This document shows, piece after piece, positions 32,484-42,758 of a DNA stretch of 64,000 bases. The stretch covers positions 1-64,000 of the forward strand of contig QUBU01000009.1 in the NCBI GenBank assembly GCA_014337915.1. Reading direction: 5' to 3'. Position 1 is the stretch's first letter. Every line of letters begins with the position of its first letter. This DNA is from Gammaproteobacteria bacterium (GTDB lineage: Bacteria; Pseudomonadota; Gammaproteobacteria; Steroidobacterales; GCA-2729495). Made by a program: the position numbers and the translations under genes. The notes under the pieces are model-generated. The model searched no databases and was not told the origin of the DNA. It saw only the letters and a list, made by a program, of their open reading frames with translations.

Positions 32484-34232
32484 ATGCCGATTCGTGAACT
32501 GCCCCCGCATCTCGTCAACCAGATTGCCGCCGGCGAAGTCGTGGAGCGGCCGGCATCGGTGGCCAAGGAGTTGCTGGAAAACAGCCTGGACGCCGGGGCG
32601 CGGCAGATCGCCATCGATGCCGAGGAGGGCGGTATCCGCCTGCTGCGGGTGCGCGATGATGGTGTCGGCATCGCCCGCGATGAACTGGCGCTGGCACTGG
32701 CACGCCATGCCACCAGCAAGATCGGCAGCCTGGACGACCTCTCCTGCATCGCCACGCTCGGCTTTCGCGGCGAGGCGTTGCCGAGCATTGCCTCGGTTTC
32801 CCGGCTGCAGCTCGCTTCCCGGCCCGCGGACGCCACGATGGCGTACGCGGTAACCAGTGACGGCGGATCCGTCGAGGGACCGGTTCCGGCGGCGCATCCT
32901 CCGGGCACGCTGGCCGAGGTCCGGGACCTGTTCTTCAACACGCCGGCGCGACGCCGGTTCCTGCGCTCGGAGCGCACCGAGTTCCAGCACCTGCAGGCCG
33001 TCGTCGAACGCATGGCGCTGGGGCGCTTCACCACGTCATTCCGCTTCACCCACAATCGCCGCCAGGTATTCGACCTGCCGGCGGCGACGGACCGTGCCGC
33101 GCAGGAACGCCGCCTCGCCCAGCTGGCCGGCGAGGACTTCGTCGCCAGCCTGATGCATCTCGAGCGCGAGGCCGGCGGCCTGCGCCTCGCGGGCTGGATT
33201 TCGCGCCCGACCTTTTCACGCAGCCAGCCTGACCGCCAGCACTTCTACATCAATGGGCGCGCCGTGCGCGACAAGCTGGTGGCCAGCGCGGTCCGCCAAG
33301 CATACCGGGATGTGCTGTACCACGGGCGCTTCCCGGGATTCGCCCTGTACCTGGAGATGGATCCGGCGCTGGTGGATGTCAACGCGCACCCGGCCAAGCT
33401 GGAGGTGCGCTTCCGCGAGCCCGGTGCGATCCACGATTTCATCCGCCGGACGGTCGAGACTGCCCTGTCGGGCACCAGCCCGGGCCGCAGTCCTGCCGTG
33501 GTCCGGCCGGCGCCGGTACCAGCTGCACCGGCGCCTGCAGCTACCGGTGCGCTGTTCAGTGGTGCGAGCCAGGCGGCCCATGAATCGCAGGCTGCCTACG
33601 CCGCGCTCGCCAGGCCGGCGCCGCCAGCGGGCGTAACCGACGCCGGGACCGCGCCGCTCGGCCATGCGCTGGCGCAACTCGGCGGGGTATACATCCTGGC
33701 GGAGACCAGCCGCGGCCTGGCCATCATCGACATGCACGCGGCGCACGAACGCGTTACCTACGAGATGCTGAAGGCACAGTGCGCCACGGCTGGCATTGCC
33801 AGCCAGCCCTTGCTGGTGCCGCAGACCCTGGCCGTGAGCATGGCCGAGGCCAGCTGGATCGAGGAACAGGGAGTTGCACTGGCGCAGTATGGTTTCCAGG
33901 TCGAGCGTGTCGGGCCGGCGGCAGTGATCGTCAGGGCGGTTCCGGCGCTGCTGGCCGGTGCCGACATCGAGCGGCTGGTGCGCGATCTGCTTGCCGACCT
34001 GTGCCTCGACGGCCAGAGTGCGCGGCTGGAGCAGCAGCTGGATGCCGTGCTGTCGACCACGGCCTGCCATGCATCCGTGCGGGCCCATCGCCAGCTGTCG
34101 CTGGCGGAGATGAATGCCCTGCTGCGCTCCATGGAGGCCACCGACCGGGCCGACCAGTGCAACCATGGCCGCCCCACATGGACCGAGTTGTCGATGCAGG
34201 ATCTCGACCGCCTGTTCCGGCGTGGTCGCTGA
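32484..34232 (+). CDS. mutL: DNA mismatch repair protein MutL
   Basis: MutL links mismatch recognition by MutS to strand incision. The N-terminal GHKL ATPase has NQIAAGEVVERPASVAKELLENSLDAGA, DDGVGI and GFRGEALPSIASVSRL. The C-terminal part lacks a clear DQHAxxE(x)4E nuclease motif: MHAAHERVTYEML is present instead, consistent with the E. coli-type MutL that has no endonuclease of its own and would rely on MutH. It is 582 residues. Confidence 0.95.
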   Translation: MPIRELPPHLVNQIAAGEVVERPASVAKELLENSLDAGARQIAIDAEEGGIRLLRVRDDGVGIARDELALALARHATSKIGSLDDLSCIATLGFRGEALPSIASVSRLQLASRPADATMAYAVTSDGGSVEGPVPAAHPPGTLAEVRDLFFNTPARRRFLRSERTEFQHLQAVVERMALGRFTTSFRFTHNRRQVFDLPAATDRAAQERRLAQLAGEDFVASLMHLEREAGGLRLAGWISRPTFSRSQPDRQHFYINGRAVRDKLVASAVRQAYRDVLYHGRFPGFALYLEMDPALVDVNAHPAKLEVRFREPGAIHDFIRRTVETALSGTSPGRSPAVVRPAPVPAAPAPAATGALFSGASQAAHESQAAYAALARPAPPAGVTDAGTAPLGHALAQLGGVYILAETSRGLAIIDMHAAHERVTYEMLKAQCATAGIASQPLLVPQTLAVSMAEASWIEEQGVALAQYGFQVERVGPAAVIVRAVPALLAGADIERLVRDLLADLCLDGQSARLEQQLDAVLSTTACHASVRAHRQLSLAEMNALLRSMEATDRADQCNHGRPTWTELSMQDLDRLFRRGR

Positions 34233-34248
34233 CGAAGGCGGCCGCGCG

Positions 34249-35199
34249 GTGCCCGCTGGGACGGTCGTCGGCATCATGGGGCCAACCGGCACCGGCAAGA
34301 CCGCGCTGGCCCTGCAACTGGCGACCCGGTTCGACCTGGAAATCATCAGCGTCGACTCCGCCATGGTCTATCGCGGCATGGACATCGGCACGGCCAAGCC
34401 GGATGCGGCGCAGCTGGCGTCCGTGCCGCACCACCTGATCGACATCCGCGATCCCTGGGAGAGCTACTCCGCCGGGGATTTTCGTGCCGACGCACTGCGC
34501 GTCATCAGCGAGGTGCAGGCCCGCGGCCGGCTGCCGCTGCTGGTCGGTGGCACCATGCTGTACTTCCGCGCCCTCGAGCGTGGGCTGGCGCCGCTGCCTG
34601 GCGCCGATGGCGGCATCCGCGCGGCACTCGACGCGCAGGCGGCCCGCAGCGGCTGGCCCGCGCTGCATGCGCGGCTGGCTGCGGTGGATCCCGCCGCGGC
34701 GGCACGCATCAAGCCGGGCGACCGGCAACGCATACAGCGTGCGCTCGAGGTTTTCATGCTGACGGGTGAGCCGCTTTCCATCCTGCAGTCACGACCCGGC
34801 CAATCGCGCCTGGAATTGCGCCGCCTGGGCCTGGTGCCCGCTGACCGTGCCGGGCTGCGGCGCCGGCTGGACCAGCGCCTGCGGGCCATGCTGGATGCGG
34901 GATTCGTCGAGGAAGTCCGCTGTCTGATGTCCCGGCCGCTTATGTCAGCGGAGCGCCCCGCCATGCGCGCCGTGGGATACCGCCAGCTGTGGGCCTGCCT
35001 GGCGGGCCAGCTGACCCTCGAAGAGGCGGTGCGCCAGACGATGGTCGCCACCCACCGCCTGGCCAAGCGGCAACTGACCTGGCTGCGCTCGGAGGCGATC
35101 GACCGGATGCTGGACCCGGAAGAACCGGACTGTGCCATGCATGCCATGGCAGCGCTCGAGGCATGGGGGTGTCGCGCTCGGGCGGGCGATGCAATATGA
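34249..35199 (+). CDS. miaA: tRNA dimethylallyltransferase
   Basis: MiaA adds the isopentenyl group to A37 of tRNAs that read U-starting codons. The P-loop is [17 protein letters not shown], followed by [16 protein letters not shown] and [19 protein letters not shown]. The basic C-terminal [15 protein letters not shown]-like segment is [15 protein letters not shown] chose the GTG at 34249, giving 316 residues; a GTG at 34222 overlapping mutL by 11 bases is an alternative. Hfq follows, as in many gammaproteobacteria. Confidence 0.93.
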   Translation: MPAGTVVGIMGPTGTGKTALALQLATRFDLEIISVDSAMVYRGMDIGTAKPDAAQLASVPHHLIDIRDPWESYSAGDFRADALRVISEVQARGRLPLLVGGTMLYFRALERGLAPLPGADGGIRAALDAQAARSGWPALHARLAAVDPAAAARIKPGDRQRIQRALEVFMLTGEPLSILQSRPGQSRLELRRLGLVPADRAGLRRRLDQRLRAMLDAGFVEEVRCLMSRPLMSAERPAMRAVGYRQLWACLAGQLTLEEAVRQTMVATHRLAKRQLTWLRSEAIDRMLDPEEPDCAMHAMAALEAWGCRARAGDAI

Positions 35200-35200
35200 T
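35195..35200 (+). promoter_or_regulatory. Candidate -10 box of hfq
   Basis: TATGAT ends at the miaA stop and lies about 110 bases before the chosen hfq start. The bases 17 upstream of it do not resemble a -35 box. E. coli hfq is also served by promoters inside miaA, which makes a promoter here plausible. Confidence 0.3.
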
Positions 35201-35311
35201 GGAGCGGCTTACAGAACGCCGGGAAAACGGGACATGAGCAGACTATCGCTTCCTTCGAAGAACGCGCCCGCGGAAAAAGCCGACAAGCCAGAACAACACC
35301 GGGAGGCCAGG

Positions 35312-35551
35312 ATGTCCAAGGGGCAGATTCTGCAGGACCCGTTCCTGAATGCCTTGCGCAAGGAAAAGATCCCGGTGTCGATCTACCTGGTCAACGGCAT
35401 CAAGCTGCAGGGAACGATCGAATCGTTCGACCAGTTCGTCGTGCTGCTCAAGAACAGCGTCAGCCAGATGGTCTACAAGCATGCCATCTCGACCGTGGTG
35501 CCGTCGCGCAACGTGCGCATGGGTGGCGATGAGGAAGAAGCCGCTGACTGA
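35312..35551 (+). CDS. hfq: RNA chaperone Hfq
   Basis: Hfq is a hexameric Sm-like protein that pairs small RNAs with mRNAs. [20 protein letters not shown] is the standard start, with GGGAGG close upstream. The Sm1 segment has [20 protein letters not shown] and the Sm2 segment has [12 protein letters not shown]. At 79 residues the C-terminal tail is short ([13 protein letters not shown]). An in-frame ATG at 35234, also preceded by a fair ribosome binding site, would add 26 mostly charged residues and needs experimental resolution. Confidence 0.95.
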   Translation: MSKGQILQDPFLNALRKEKIPVSIYLVNGIKLQGTIESFDQFVVLLKNSVSQMVYKHAISTVVPSRNVRMGGDEEEAAD

Positions 35552-35612
35552 AGCGCCTGCCATCGACATTGGCCCGGCGGCGCCTGCCGTTTCCCGCATG
35601 GGGGGTGGCTGA

Positions 35613-36917
35613 TTGTTCGAGCGCCCCGGGCGCGGCGAGCGTGCCGTGCTGGTGCATGTCGGTTCCGGGCATGCGCCTTCCGCCGAAGAAGTACAGGAGT
35701 TCGAAGCGCTGGCGCTGGCCGCGGGAGCGCAGGTCGCCGCGGCCTTGCCGGCGCCATTGCGCGTCATCAATCCGCGCTACCTCATCGGCACTGGCAAGCT
35801 CGATGAACTGAAGTCACTGGTCACGTCGGCCGCAGCCGATGTCGTCCTGGTCGACCATCCGCTGTCGCCCGCCCAGGAACGCAACCTCGAGAAGGAGCTG
35901 GGCCGGCGGGTCGTGGACCGTGCGGGACTCATCCTCGACATATTCGCGCAGCGTGCGCGCAGCTTCGAGGGTAAGCTGCAGGTCGAACTTGCCCAGCTGC
36001 AGCACCTGTCGACGCGACTGGTACGTGGCTGGTCACACCTGGAGCGGCAGAAGGGCGGCATCGGCCTGAGGGGACCGGGCGAGACCCAGCTCGAGACCGA
36101 CCGCCGGCTGGTGGCCAGGCGCATCCGCCAGCTGCAGGAGCGTCTGCTGCGGGTGGCCCGGCATCGCGACCTGTCGCGCCACCAGCGGCGCCGGCATGAG
36201 GTGCCCGTCGTGTCGCTGGTGGGCTACACCAACGCCGGCAAGTCCACCCTGTTCAACCGGCTGACGGATGCCGGGACCTTCGTTGCCGACCAGCTGTTCG
36301 CAACGCTGGACCCGACGCTGCGGGCCGTGCGGCTGCCGGACGGCGGGCACATGGTCCTGGCCGACACCGTGGGCTTCGTCCGCGACCTGCCGCACGAACT
36401 GGTGGCGGCATTCGAGTCCACGTTGGAGGAGACCCGGGAATCCCGCCTGCTGCTGCATGTGGTGGATGCGGCCGACCCGGCGCACGTCGAGCGCCTCGGC
36501 CAGGTGCAACAGGTGCTCGCGACCATCGGCGCCGCGCAGCTGCCGACAATCCAGGTCTACAATAAGGCTGATATACTTGGGGTCGAGCCGCGTGTTGACA
36601 GGTCCGAGACCGGCATGCCGGCGCGCGTATGGCTGTCCGCGGCCACCGGAGCGGGCGTTGATTTCCTCCTGTATGCGATCGCCGAGTACCTGCACCGCGA
36701 CGTGGTGCGGGGAACGGTCAGGTTGAGCGCCGCCCAGGCCCGGTTGCGCGCGCGCCTGTACGAGTGTTCCGGCGTGCGCGGCGAGCGGGTGCTGAGCGAT
36801 GGCAGCTGGGAAATGGACGTCGAACTGGACCAGGCGGGTTTTCTTGAGTTGCAGCGTTCCGATGGGCTGCGCCTCACCCCGGCCACTGCTGCGGTGAGGC
36901 CGGCGACGATTCAATGA
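35613..36917 (+). CDS. hflX: Ribosome-associated GTPase HflX
   Basis: HflX is a GTPase that rescues stalled or damaged ribosomes. It has the N-terminal HflX domain (VINPRYLIGTGKLDEL, VDRAGLILDIFAQRA), the glycine-rich GGIGLRGPGETQLETDRR, and G motifs SLVGYTNAGKSTLFN, DTVGF and NKAD. It starts with TTG at 35613 (434 residues). It sits in the miaA-hfq-hflX-hflK-hflC order; the hflK ATG at 36914 would overlap its stop, but the likely start is farther in. Confidence 0.94.
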   Translation: MFERPGRGERAVLVHVGSGHAPSAEEVQEFEALALAAGAQVAAALPAPLRVINPRYLIGTGKLDELKSLVTSAAADVVLVDHPLSPAQERNLEKELGRRVVDRAGLILDIFAQRARSFEGKLQVELAQLQHLSTRLVRGWSHLERQKGGIGLRGPGETQLETDRRLVARRIRQLQERLLRVARHRDLSRHQRRRHEVPVVSLVGYTNAGKSTLFNRLTDAGTFVADQLFATLDPTLRAVRLPDGGHMVLADTVGFVRDLPHELVAAFESTLEETRESRLLLHVVDAADPAHVERLGQVQQVLATIGAAQLPTIQVYNKADILGVEPRVDRSETGMPARVWLSAATGAGVDFLLYAIAEYLHRDVVRGTVRLSAAQARLRARLYECSGVRGERVLSDGSWEMDVELDQAGFLELQRSDGLRLTPATAAVRPATIQ

Positions 36918-36955
36918 AGGGCTTTTGGATACAAATCCTGGGGTACTGGCAAGCC

Positions 36956-38149
36956 ATGGCATGGAACGAATCCGGAAACGGCCGTAATCCCTGGGGTCGT
37001 GGTGGCGGGGACCGGCAGCAGGGGCCGCCCGATCTCGACCGCATCATCCGTGACCTGCAGCAGAAGCTGGGCCGGCTGTTTCGCAGTGGCGGTGGCGGCG
37101 GTCCGCGGCCGGCTTCCGGTTCCGCCGGCCCGTCTGGCCCGGCGAGCCGCTCGGGCCTGGCCGTGCTCGGTGGCATGGTCCTGGTGGGCTGGCTGCTGAC
37201 CGGCCTGTATCGCGTCGATGATGCCGAGCAGGGCGTGGTCCTGCGCTTCGGCAAGTACGTCGCCACCACCATGCCTGGCCTGCGCTGGCACCTGCCGTGG
37301 CCGGTCGAGCACGTGGAACTGGTGAACGTCAACGAGATCAGCCCGTTCAACAAGCAGACCCGCATGCTCACCGCGGACGAGAACATCGTCGACGTGGACC
37401 TGGTCGTGCAGTACCAGAAGGCCGACCCGGTGAAGTACCTCTTCAACGTGCGGGATCCCGAGGGCACGATATCCGACGTCAGCGAGAGCGCCATCCGCGA
37501 GGTCATCGGCAAGAGCACCATGGACTTTGCCCTCGGCGAGGGCCGCACGGAGATCGCGCAGCGCACCCAGAAGCTGATCCAGGAGACGCTGGACGAGTAC
37601 GCCACCGGCGTGCGCATTACCAAGGTCAACCTGCAGGACGTGAATTTCCCGGACCAGGTCGACGCTGCGGTCCAGGACGCCATCAAGGCACGCGAGGACC
37701 GCGAGCGCCTGTCCTTCGAGGCCCAGGCCTACGCCAACGACGTGCTGCCGAAGGCCCGTGGCGAGGCGGCGCGTCGCCAGGCGGAAGCCGAGGCCTACAA
37801 GGAACGCGTCATTGCTGATGCCCAGGGTGAGGCGGCGCGCTTCGAGGCGTTGCTCAAGGAGTACGAGCTGGCGCCGGGCGTCACCCGCGAGCGGCTCTAC
37901 ATCGATGCCGTCGCCGACATCCTGTCGAGGACCAACAAGGTACTGGTGGATACTTCCGGTAGCGGCAACATGCTGTACCTGCCGCTGGACAAGATCCTGG
38001 AGAACCGCGGGATGCTGCCGCCAACCGCCGCCGGCTCGGCAGGCAGCCGGACCACGACGCCGGTGACCTCCGGCGAGTCCGGCAGCGAGGCTGATGTCGG
38101 ATCGGTCGGCCGGTCCCGCGAAGACCTGCGCACCCGGGGGGCACGCTGA
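36956..38149 (+). CDS. hflK: FtsH protease modulator HflK
   Basis: HflK and HflC form a membrane complex around the FtsH protease. The start MAWNESGNGRNPWG at 36956 is the usual HflK beginning; an ATG at 36914 is less likely. A glycine-rich N-terminal region precedes a membrane helix (about 75-95), then the SPFH domain starts (YRVDDAEQGVVLRFGKYV). A coiled-coil with Ala/Glu (RGEAARRQAEAEAYKERVI) and a disordered tail follow. It is 397 residues and its stop overlaps the hflC start (TGATG). Confidence 0.94.
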   Translation: MAWNESGNGRNPWGRGGGDRQQGPPDLDRIIRDLQQKLGRLFRSGGGGGPRPASGSAGPSGPASRSGLAVLGGMVLVGWLLTGLYRVDDAEQGVVLRFGKYVATTMPGLRWHLPWPVEHVELVNVNEISPFNKQTRMLTADENIVDVDLVVQYQKADPVKYLFNVRDPEGTISDVSESAIREVIGKSTMDFALGEGRTEIAQRTQKLIQETLDEYATGVRITKVNLQDVNFPDQVDAAVQDAIKAREDRERLSFEAQAYANDVLPKARGEAARRQAEAEAYKERVIADAQGEAARFEALLKEYELAPGVTRERLYIDAVADILSRTNKVLVDTSGSGNMLYLPLDKILENRGMLPPTAAGSAGSRTTTPVTSGESGSEADVGSVGRSREDLRTRGAR

Positions 38150-39021
38150 TGAAGAAACTCGCACCCGGCCTGCTGGTAACCGCAGTGGTTGCGGTCATCC
38201 TGGGCATGATGTCGGTGTTTGCCGTCGACGAGCGTGACCTCGCCGTGAAATTCCGATTCGGCGAAATCGTCGAGACCGGGTTCAGGCCCGGCCTGCATTT
38301 CCTGATTCCGTTCGTCAACAACGTCGAGAAGTATCCGCGCCAGATCCTGACGATCAACAACCCGCAGGAACAGTTCCTGACCAAGGAGAAGAAAAACCTG
38401 TTGGTGGACTTCTTCGTCAAGTGGCGCATCACGGACGTCGGCGAGTACTACCGCGCAAGCGGCGGCAACGAGTCGCTGGCTTCGCAGCGCCTGCTGGAAA
38501 TCCTCAAGGACGGCATCCGCGCGGAATTCGCCATTCGCACCGTGCCGCAGGTAGTGGCTGCCGAGCGGCGCGAGCTGCTGGACGCCATGCTTTCCGCAGC
38601 CCGCGAGGATGCCACGTCACTGGGCATCGAGATCGTCGACGTGCGCGTGAAGCGCATCGAGTTCTCCGACGAGGTCAGCGAGTCCGTGTTCAACCGTATG
38701 CGCCAGGAGCGGGCGCGAACCGCGGCTGAACTGCGTGCGCAGGGTGCCGAGGCCGCCGAGCAGATCCGCGCCGATGCGGATCGCCAGCGCACCGTCATCA
38801 TCGCCACGGCCTACCGCGATGCCGAGGTGCTGCGCGGCGAGGGCGATGCCGAGTCGGCGAGGATCTACGCCAATGCCTATCGCAAGAACCCGGAATTCTT
38901 CGCGTTCTACCGCAGCCTCTCGGCATACAGGCGTTCGCTGGGCCAGCCGAACGACCTCATGCTGCTCGATACCAAGGGTGAGTTCTTCCGGTTCCTGAAA
39001 CAATCGGAAGGCGGGCGCTGA
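38149..39021 (+). CDS. hflC: FtsH protease modulator HflC
   Basis: This is the partner of HflK. The protein (290 residues) starts with a membrane helix (PGLLVTAVVAVILGMMSVFAV), then the SPFH domain (AVKFRFGEIVETGFRPGLHF), EIVDVRVKRIEF, and a long helix with RADADRQRTVIIATAYRDAE. Its ATG overlaps the hflK stop. Confidence 0.95.
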   Translation: MKKLAPGLLVTAVVAVILGMMSVFAVDERDLAVKFRFGEIVETGFRPGLHFLIPFVNNVEKYPRQILTINNPQEQFLTKEKKNLLVDFFVKWRITDVGEYYRASGGNESLASQRLLEILKDGIRAEFAIRTVPQVVAAERRELLDAMLSAAREDATSLGIEIVDVRVKRIEFSDEVSESVFNRMRQERARTAAELRAQGAEAAEQIRADADRQRTVIIATAYRDAEVLRGEGDAESARIYANAYRKNPEFFAFYRSLSAYRRSLGQPNDLMLLDTKGEFFRFLKQSEGGR

Positions 39022-39065
39022 CGCGAAACGCGCCTGGGTCTGCCAGGCGGGGCCGGTGGGAAGCC

Positions 39066-39263
39066 ATGCACTGGGCGGATCTTTTTGCGGCACTGGCCCT
39101 CTACCTGGTCATCGAGGGCCTGCTGCCATTCGCGAGCCCCTCGGCCTGGCGGCGTAGCCTGGAGCTGCTGGCGCGGCTGAGCGATGCGCAGCTGCGGGTC
39201 TTCGGGCTGACGGTCGTGGTTTCCGGGCTGACGCTGCTGGTGCTGGTCCGGGGGGTTGGCTGA
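39066..39263 (+). CDS. DUF2065 small membrane protein (YjeT-like)
   Basis: This is a 65-residue protein with two membrane helices (about 5-25 and 45-62) and the DUF2065 pattern LALYLVIEGLLPFASP. Genes of this family commonly lie between hflC and purA in gammaproteobacteria, as here. The function is unknown. Its position after hflKC suggests, but does not prove, a link to the FtsH complex. Confidence 0.88.
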   Translation: MHWADLFAALALYLVIEGLLPFASPSAWRRSLELLARLSDAQLRVFGLTVVVSGLTLLVLVRGVG

Positions 39264-40610
<1,347 letters not shown>

Positions 40611-40615
40611 CGCCC

Positions 40616-41509
40616 ATGCTTGCTGCCGCTGCGCCTGCCACCCAGCCGGCCACGCCGGGGCGGCGCGCGAGCCGGATGTTGCCGGGGCTGGTGCTGCTGC
40701 TGGTGGTGCTGCCCGCCTGTAGCACGGGATTCATCTACAACCGCGTGGGCTGGGCGGTTGCCTGGTATGTCGAAGGGCTTGTCAGCCTCGACGGGGCCCA
40801 GCAGCAGCTGCTCCGGGATTCGGTGCAGCGGACGCTGGCCTGGCATCGCGAGACCCAGCTGGAGCGCTACGAGGACCTGCTCGAGCGCCTGGCTGCCGCA
40901 GCGGCCGGGCCGGTTACGGCAGACGACCTGCGGGGTTACTACGAGGAAGCCGAGCACCTCCTGGCCGACTTCCTCGGTCAGGTTGCGCCAGATGTGGCGC
41001 AGTTCCTCGGTTCGCTGGACGCCGCGCAGCGTGCCGAACTCGCCAGGAACCTGGAGGAAGACAATGCGGACCTCCGGCAGGAACGCGCCGGACAGAGTGC
41101 AGAAGTGCGCCGCAAGCGGCGCGACAAGTCCGCGATCCGCACCGTCCAGCGGTTCGTGGGACGGCTGGCTCCGGTGCAGCGCCAGCTCGTGGTGGATCGG
41201 ATGGCGACGATGCAGGACCTGTCCAGCGCCTGGCTGGAGCGACGGCTGGGCTGGCAGCGGCGTTTGCTGGCGCTGCTGGAGTCCGCCGATCGCGGGTCAG
41301 CCTTCGGGCAGGCGCTGCGTGAGCTGCTGCTCGATCCCGGGCAGGCCGATGGCGGTGCCTACCAGAGCGCGGCCGAGGCCAATCGGCGCGTGGTGTTCGA
41401 GATGCTGGCCGCGCTATCGACAACCCTGTCGCCGGCGCAGCGCGCACAGCTGCAGCGCAAGCTGCACGGCTACGCCAGAGATCTGCGTCGCCTTGCCGAT
41501 CCGGCCTGA
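40616..41509 (+). CDS. DUF6279-type lipoprotein
   Basis: This is a 297-residue envelope protein. An N-terminal stretch with a hydrophobic core (MLPGLVLLLVVLPACS) ends in a lipobox LPAC, so the protein is probably lipid-anchored. The mature part begins FIYNRVGWAVAWYVEGLVSL and is almost all helical and charged, as in the DUF6279 family. The function is unknown. It lies six bases after purA, so it may share its transcript. Confidence 0.82.
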   Translation: MLAAAAPATQPATPGRRASRMLPGLVLLLVVLPACSTGFIYNRVGWAVAWYVEGLVSLDGAQQQLLRDSVQRTLAWHRETQLERYEDLLERLAAAAAGPVTADDLRGYYEEAEHLLADFLGQVAPDVAQFLGSLDAAQRAELARNLEEDNADLRQERAGQSAEVRRKRRDKSAIRTVQRFVGRLAPVQRQLVVDRMATMQDLSSAWLERRLGWQRRLLALLESADRGSAFGQALRELLLDPGQADGGAYQSAAEANRRVVFEMLAALSTTLSPAQRAQLQRKLHGYARDLRRLADPA

Positions 41510-41530
41510 GAAGCGGCTATCAGCCGGCTT

Positions 41531-42670
41531 TCAGGCCGGTTCCAGGTCATTGATGCCGGCAGGCCGGAGCGGAACGGTGCGATGGACCCAGTTGTGCGGA
41601 TCGATGCGCCGTAGCGGTGACGGGATCACCAGGGCCTGGTTGCGGCTCTCCACCGCGTAACGCTCGCTGTCGATCTCCCAGCCGCGATTGGCCCAGTGGC
41701 GCACCAGCCGCCGGAATGCCACTTCCATGCTGTCGGCCTTCGTCAGGAATTCTTCCGGCAGCGAAGACGGCGTGAGTTGCGGGCGCACCTTCTCGACGAT
41801 ACGCAGGTCCTCGGCGATGGCTTCTTCCAGGCCCTTGATGCGTTCGGCATCGTGTTCCTCGCCGAGCAGGTAGTTGCGCGCTTGCCAGCCGAAGGCACGG
41901 GTATGGAACTCGTCGATCGGCGTCCGCGCGGTGAAGTTGATCTGGCTCATGCCCTCGCTGAAGGTCGGCTGGATGCGATGGCAGACGCCGACGATGCTGA
42001 ACTCCAGCGATACCCGGGTTCGCGTGCGATTCGCCGGTAGCAGCTTGGCCAGTTCGCCGGACTTGGCGCTCGCGTCCGGTGCATGCTTCTCGCGACGTAC
42101 GCGCGCGCCATGCGGCAGCAGCTCGATGTCGGCGGCGGCCGACTTCGGGTCGACACGCCCCCCGAAACGCCGGTGCACGAAGCTGGTGTGGATGGTGTCG
42201 AGCGAGTTCTCCTCCATGCGCACCCAGTTGGCGGCCGCTTCGAAGCGATAGGGCACGAGGCGCCAGTGTTCCGGGTCGTCATACTCCGGCAGCAGGTCTG
42301 GAATCGGTGGCCGTTCTTCCGGTGGCAGGTCGCCGAGGAACACCCAGATCCAGCCGTACTTCTCGGTGGTGGGATAGCTGTCGAGCCGCGCCCGCCGCGG
42401 CGGCCTGACTTCCGGACCCATCGCCGGGATGAGGACGCATTGCCCGTTGGCATCGAACTGCCAGCCGTGGTATGGGCAGGCCAGGCAGCCGTCCGCGACC
42501 CTGCCGTCGCCAAGCGCACCGCCGCGGTGGCAGCAGTTTCCGGGCAGGCAGCTGACGCTGCCGCCGGACCGGAACAGCACGAAGTCCAGCCCGAGCATGC
42601 GCACCCCCAGCGGGCGATCACCCGGCAGTTCAGCGGAGGTGGCGGCAACGTACCAGTTGTTGATCAGCAT
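41531..42670 (-). CDS. Rieske-type aromatic ring-hydroxylating oxygenase
   Basis: This is the oxygenase component of a Rieske non-heme iron enzyme that would hydroxylate or demethylate an unknown substrate. The [2Fe-2S] ligands are C46-x-H48 (NCCHRGG) and C65-x2-H68 (CPYHGW). The mononuclear iron site has the pattern N155-x2-D158-x2-H161-x4-H166 (ENSLDTIHTSFVH). It is 379 residues. No reductase or ferredoxin gene lies near by, so electrons must come from elsewhere. It is divergent from a helical His-rich protein gene. Confidence 0.88.
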   Translation of the reverse strand: MLINNWYVAATSAELPGDRPLGVRMLGLDFVLFRSGGSVSCLPGNCCHRGGALGDGRVADGCLACPYHGWQFDANGQCVLIPAMGPEVRPPRRARLDSYPTTEKYGWIWVFLGDLPPEERPPIPDLLPEYDDPEHWRLVPYRFEAAANWVRMEENSLDTIHTSFVHRRFGGRVDPKSAAADIELLPHGARVRREKHAPDASAKSGELAKLLPANRTRTRVSLEFSIVGVCHRIQPTFSEGMSQINFTARTPIDEFHTRAFGWQARNYLLGEEHDAERIKGLEEAIAEDLRIVEKVRPQLTPSSLPEEFLTKADSMEVAFRRLVRHWANRGWEIDSERYAVESRNQALVIPSPLRRIDPHNWVHRTVPLRPAGINDLEPA

Positions 42671-42758
42671 GGGGACTTCCAGCTATGTGGTCCTAAGATC
42701 ATACTAATATAACAATTGTTCGCGACCACCAGTACCGGATTCCGGGAGGAGAGCAAGC
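42671..42758. promoter_or_regulatory. AT-rich divergent spacer with a 10-bp palindrome
   Basis: This 88-base spacer separates the Rieske gene from the helical protein gene. The stretch 42694-42722 is unusually AT-rich for this window and contains AACAATTGTT (42711-42720), a perfect palindrome that could be an operator. Possible -10 boxes such as TATGAT (minus) occur within it, but -35 boxes are unclear. GGGAGG precedes the forward gene. Confidence 0.45.

Noticed and set aside
32484-34232. MutL endonuclease motif
   Set aside because: MHAAHERVTYEML looks like the start of the motif, but the full DQHAxxE(x)4E pattern is absent, so I do not claim nuclease activity.
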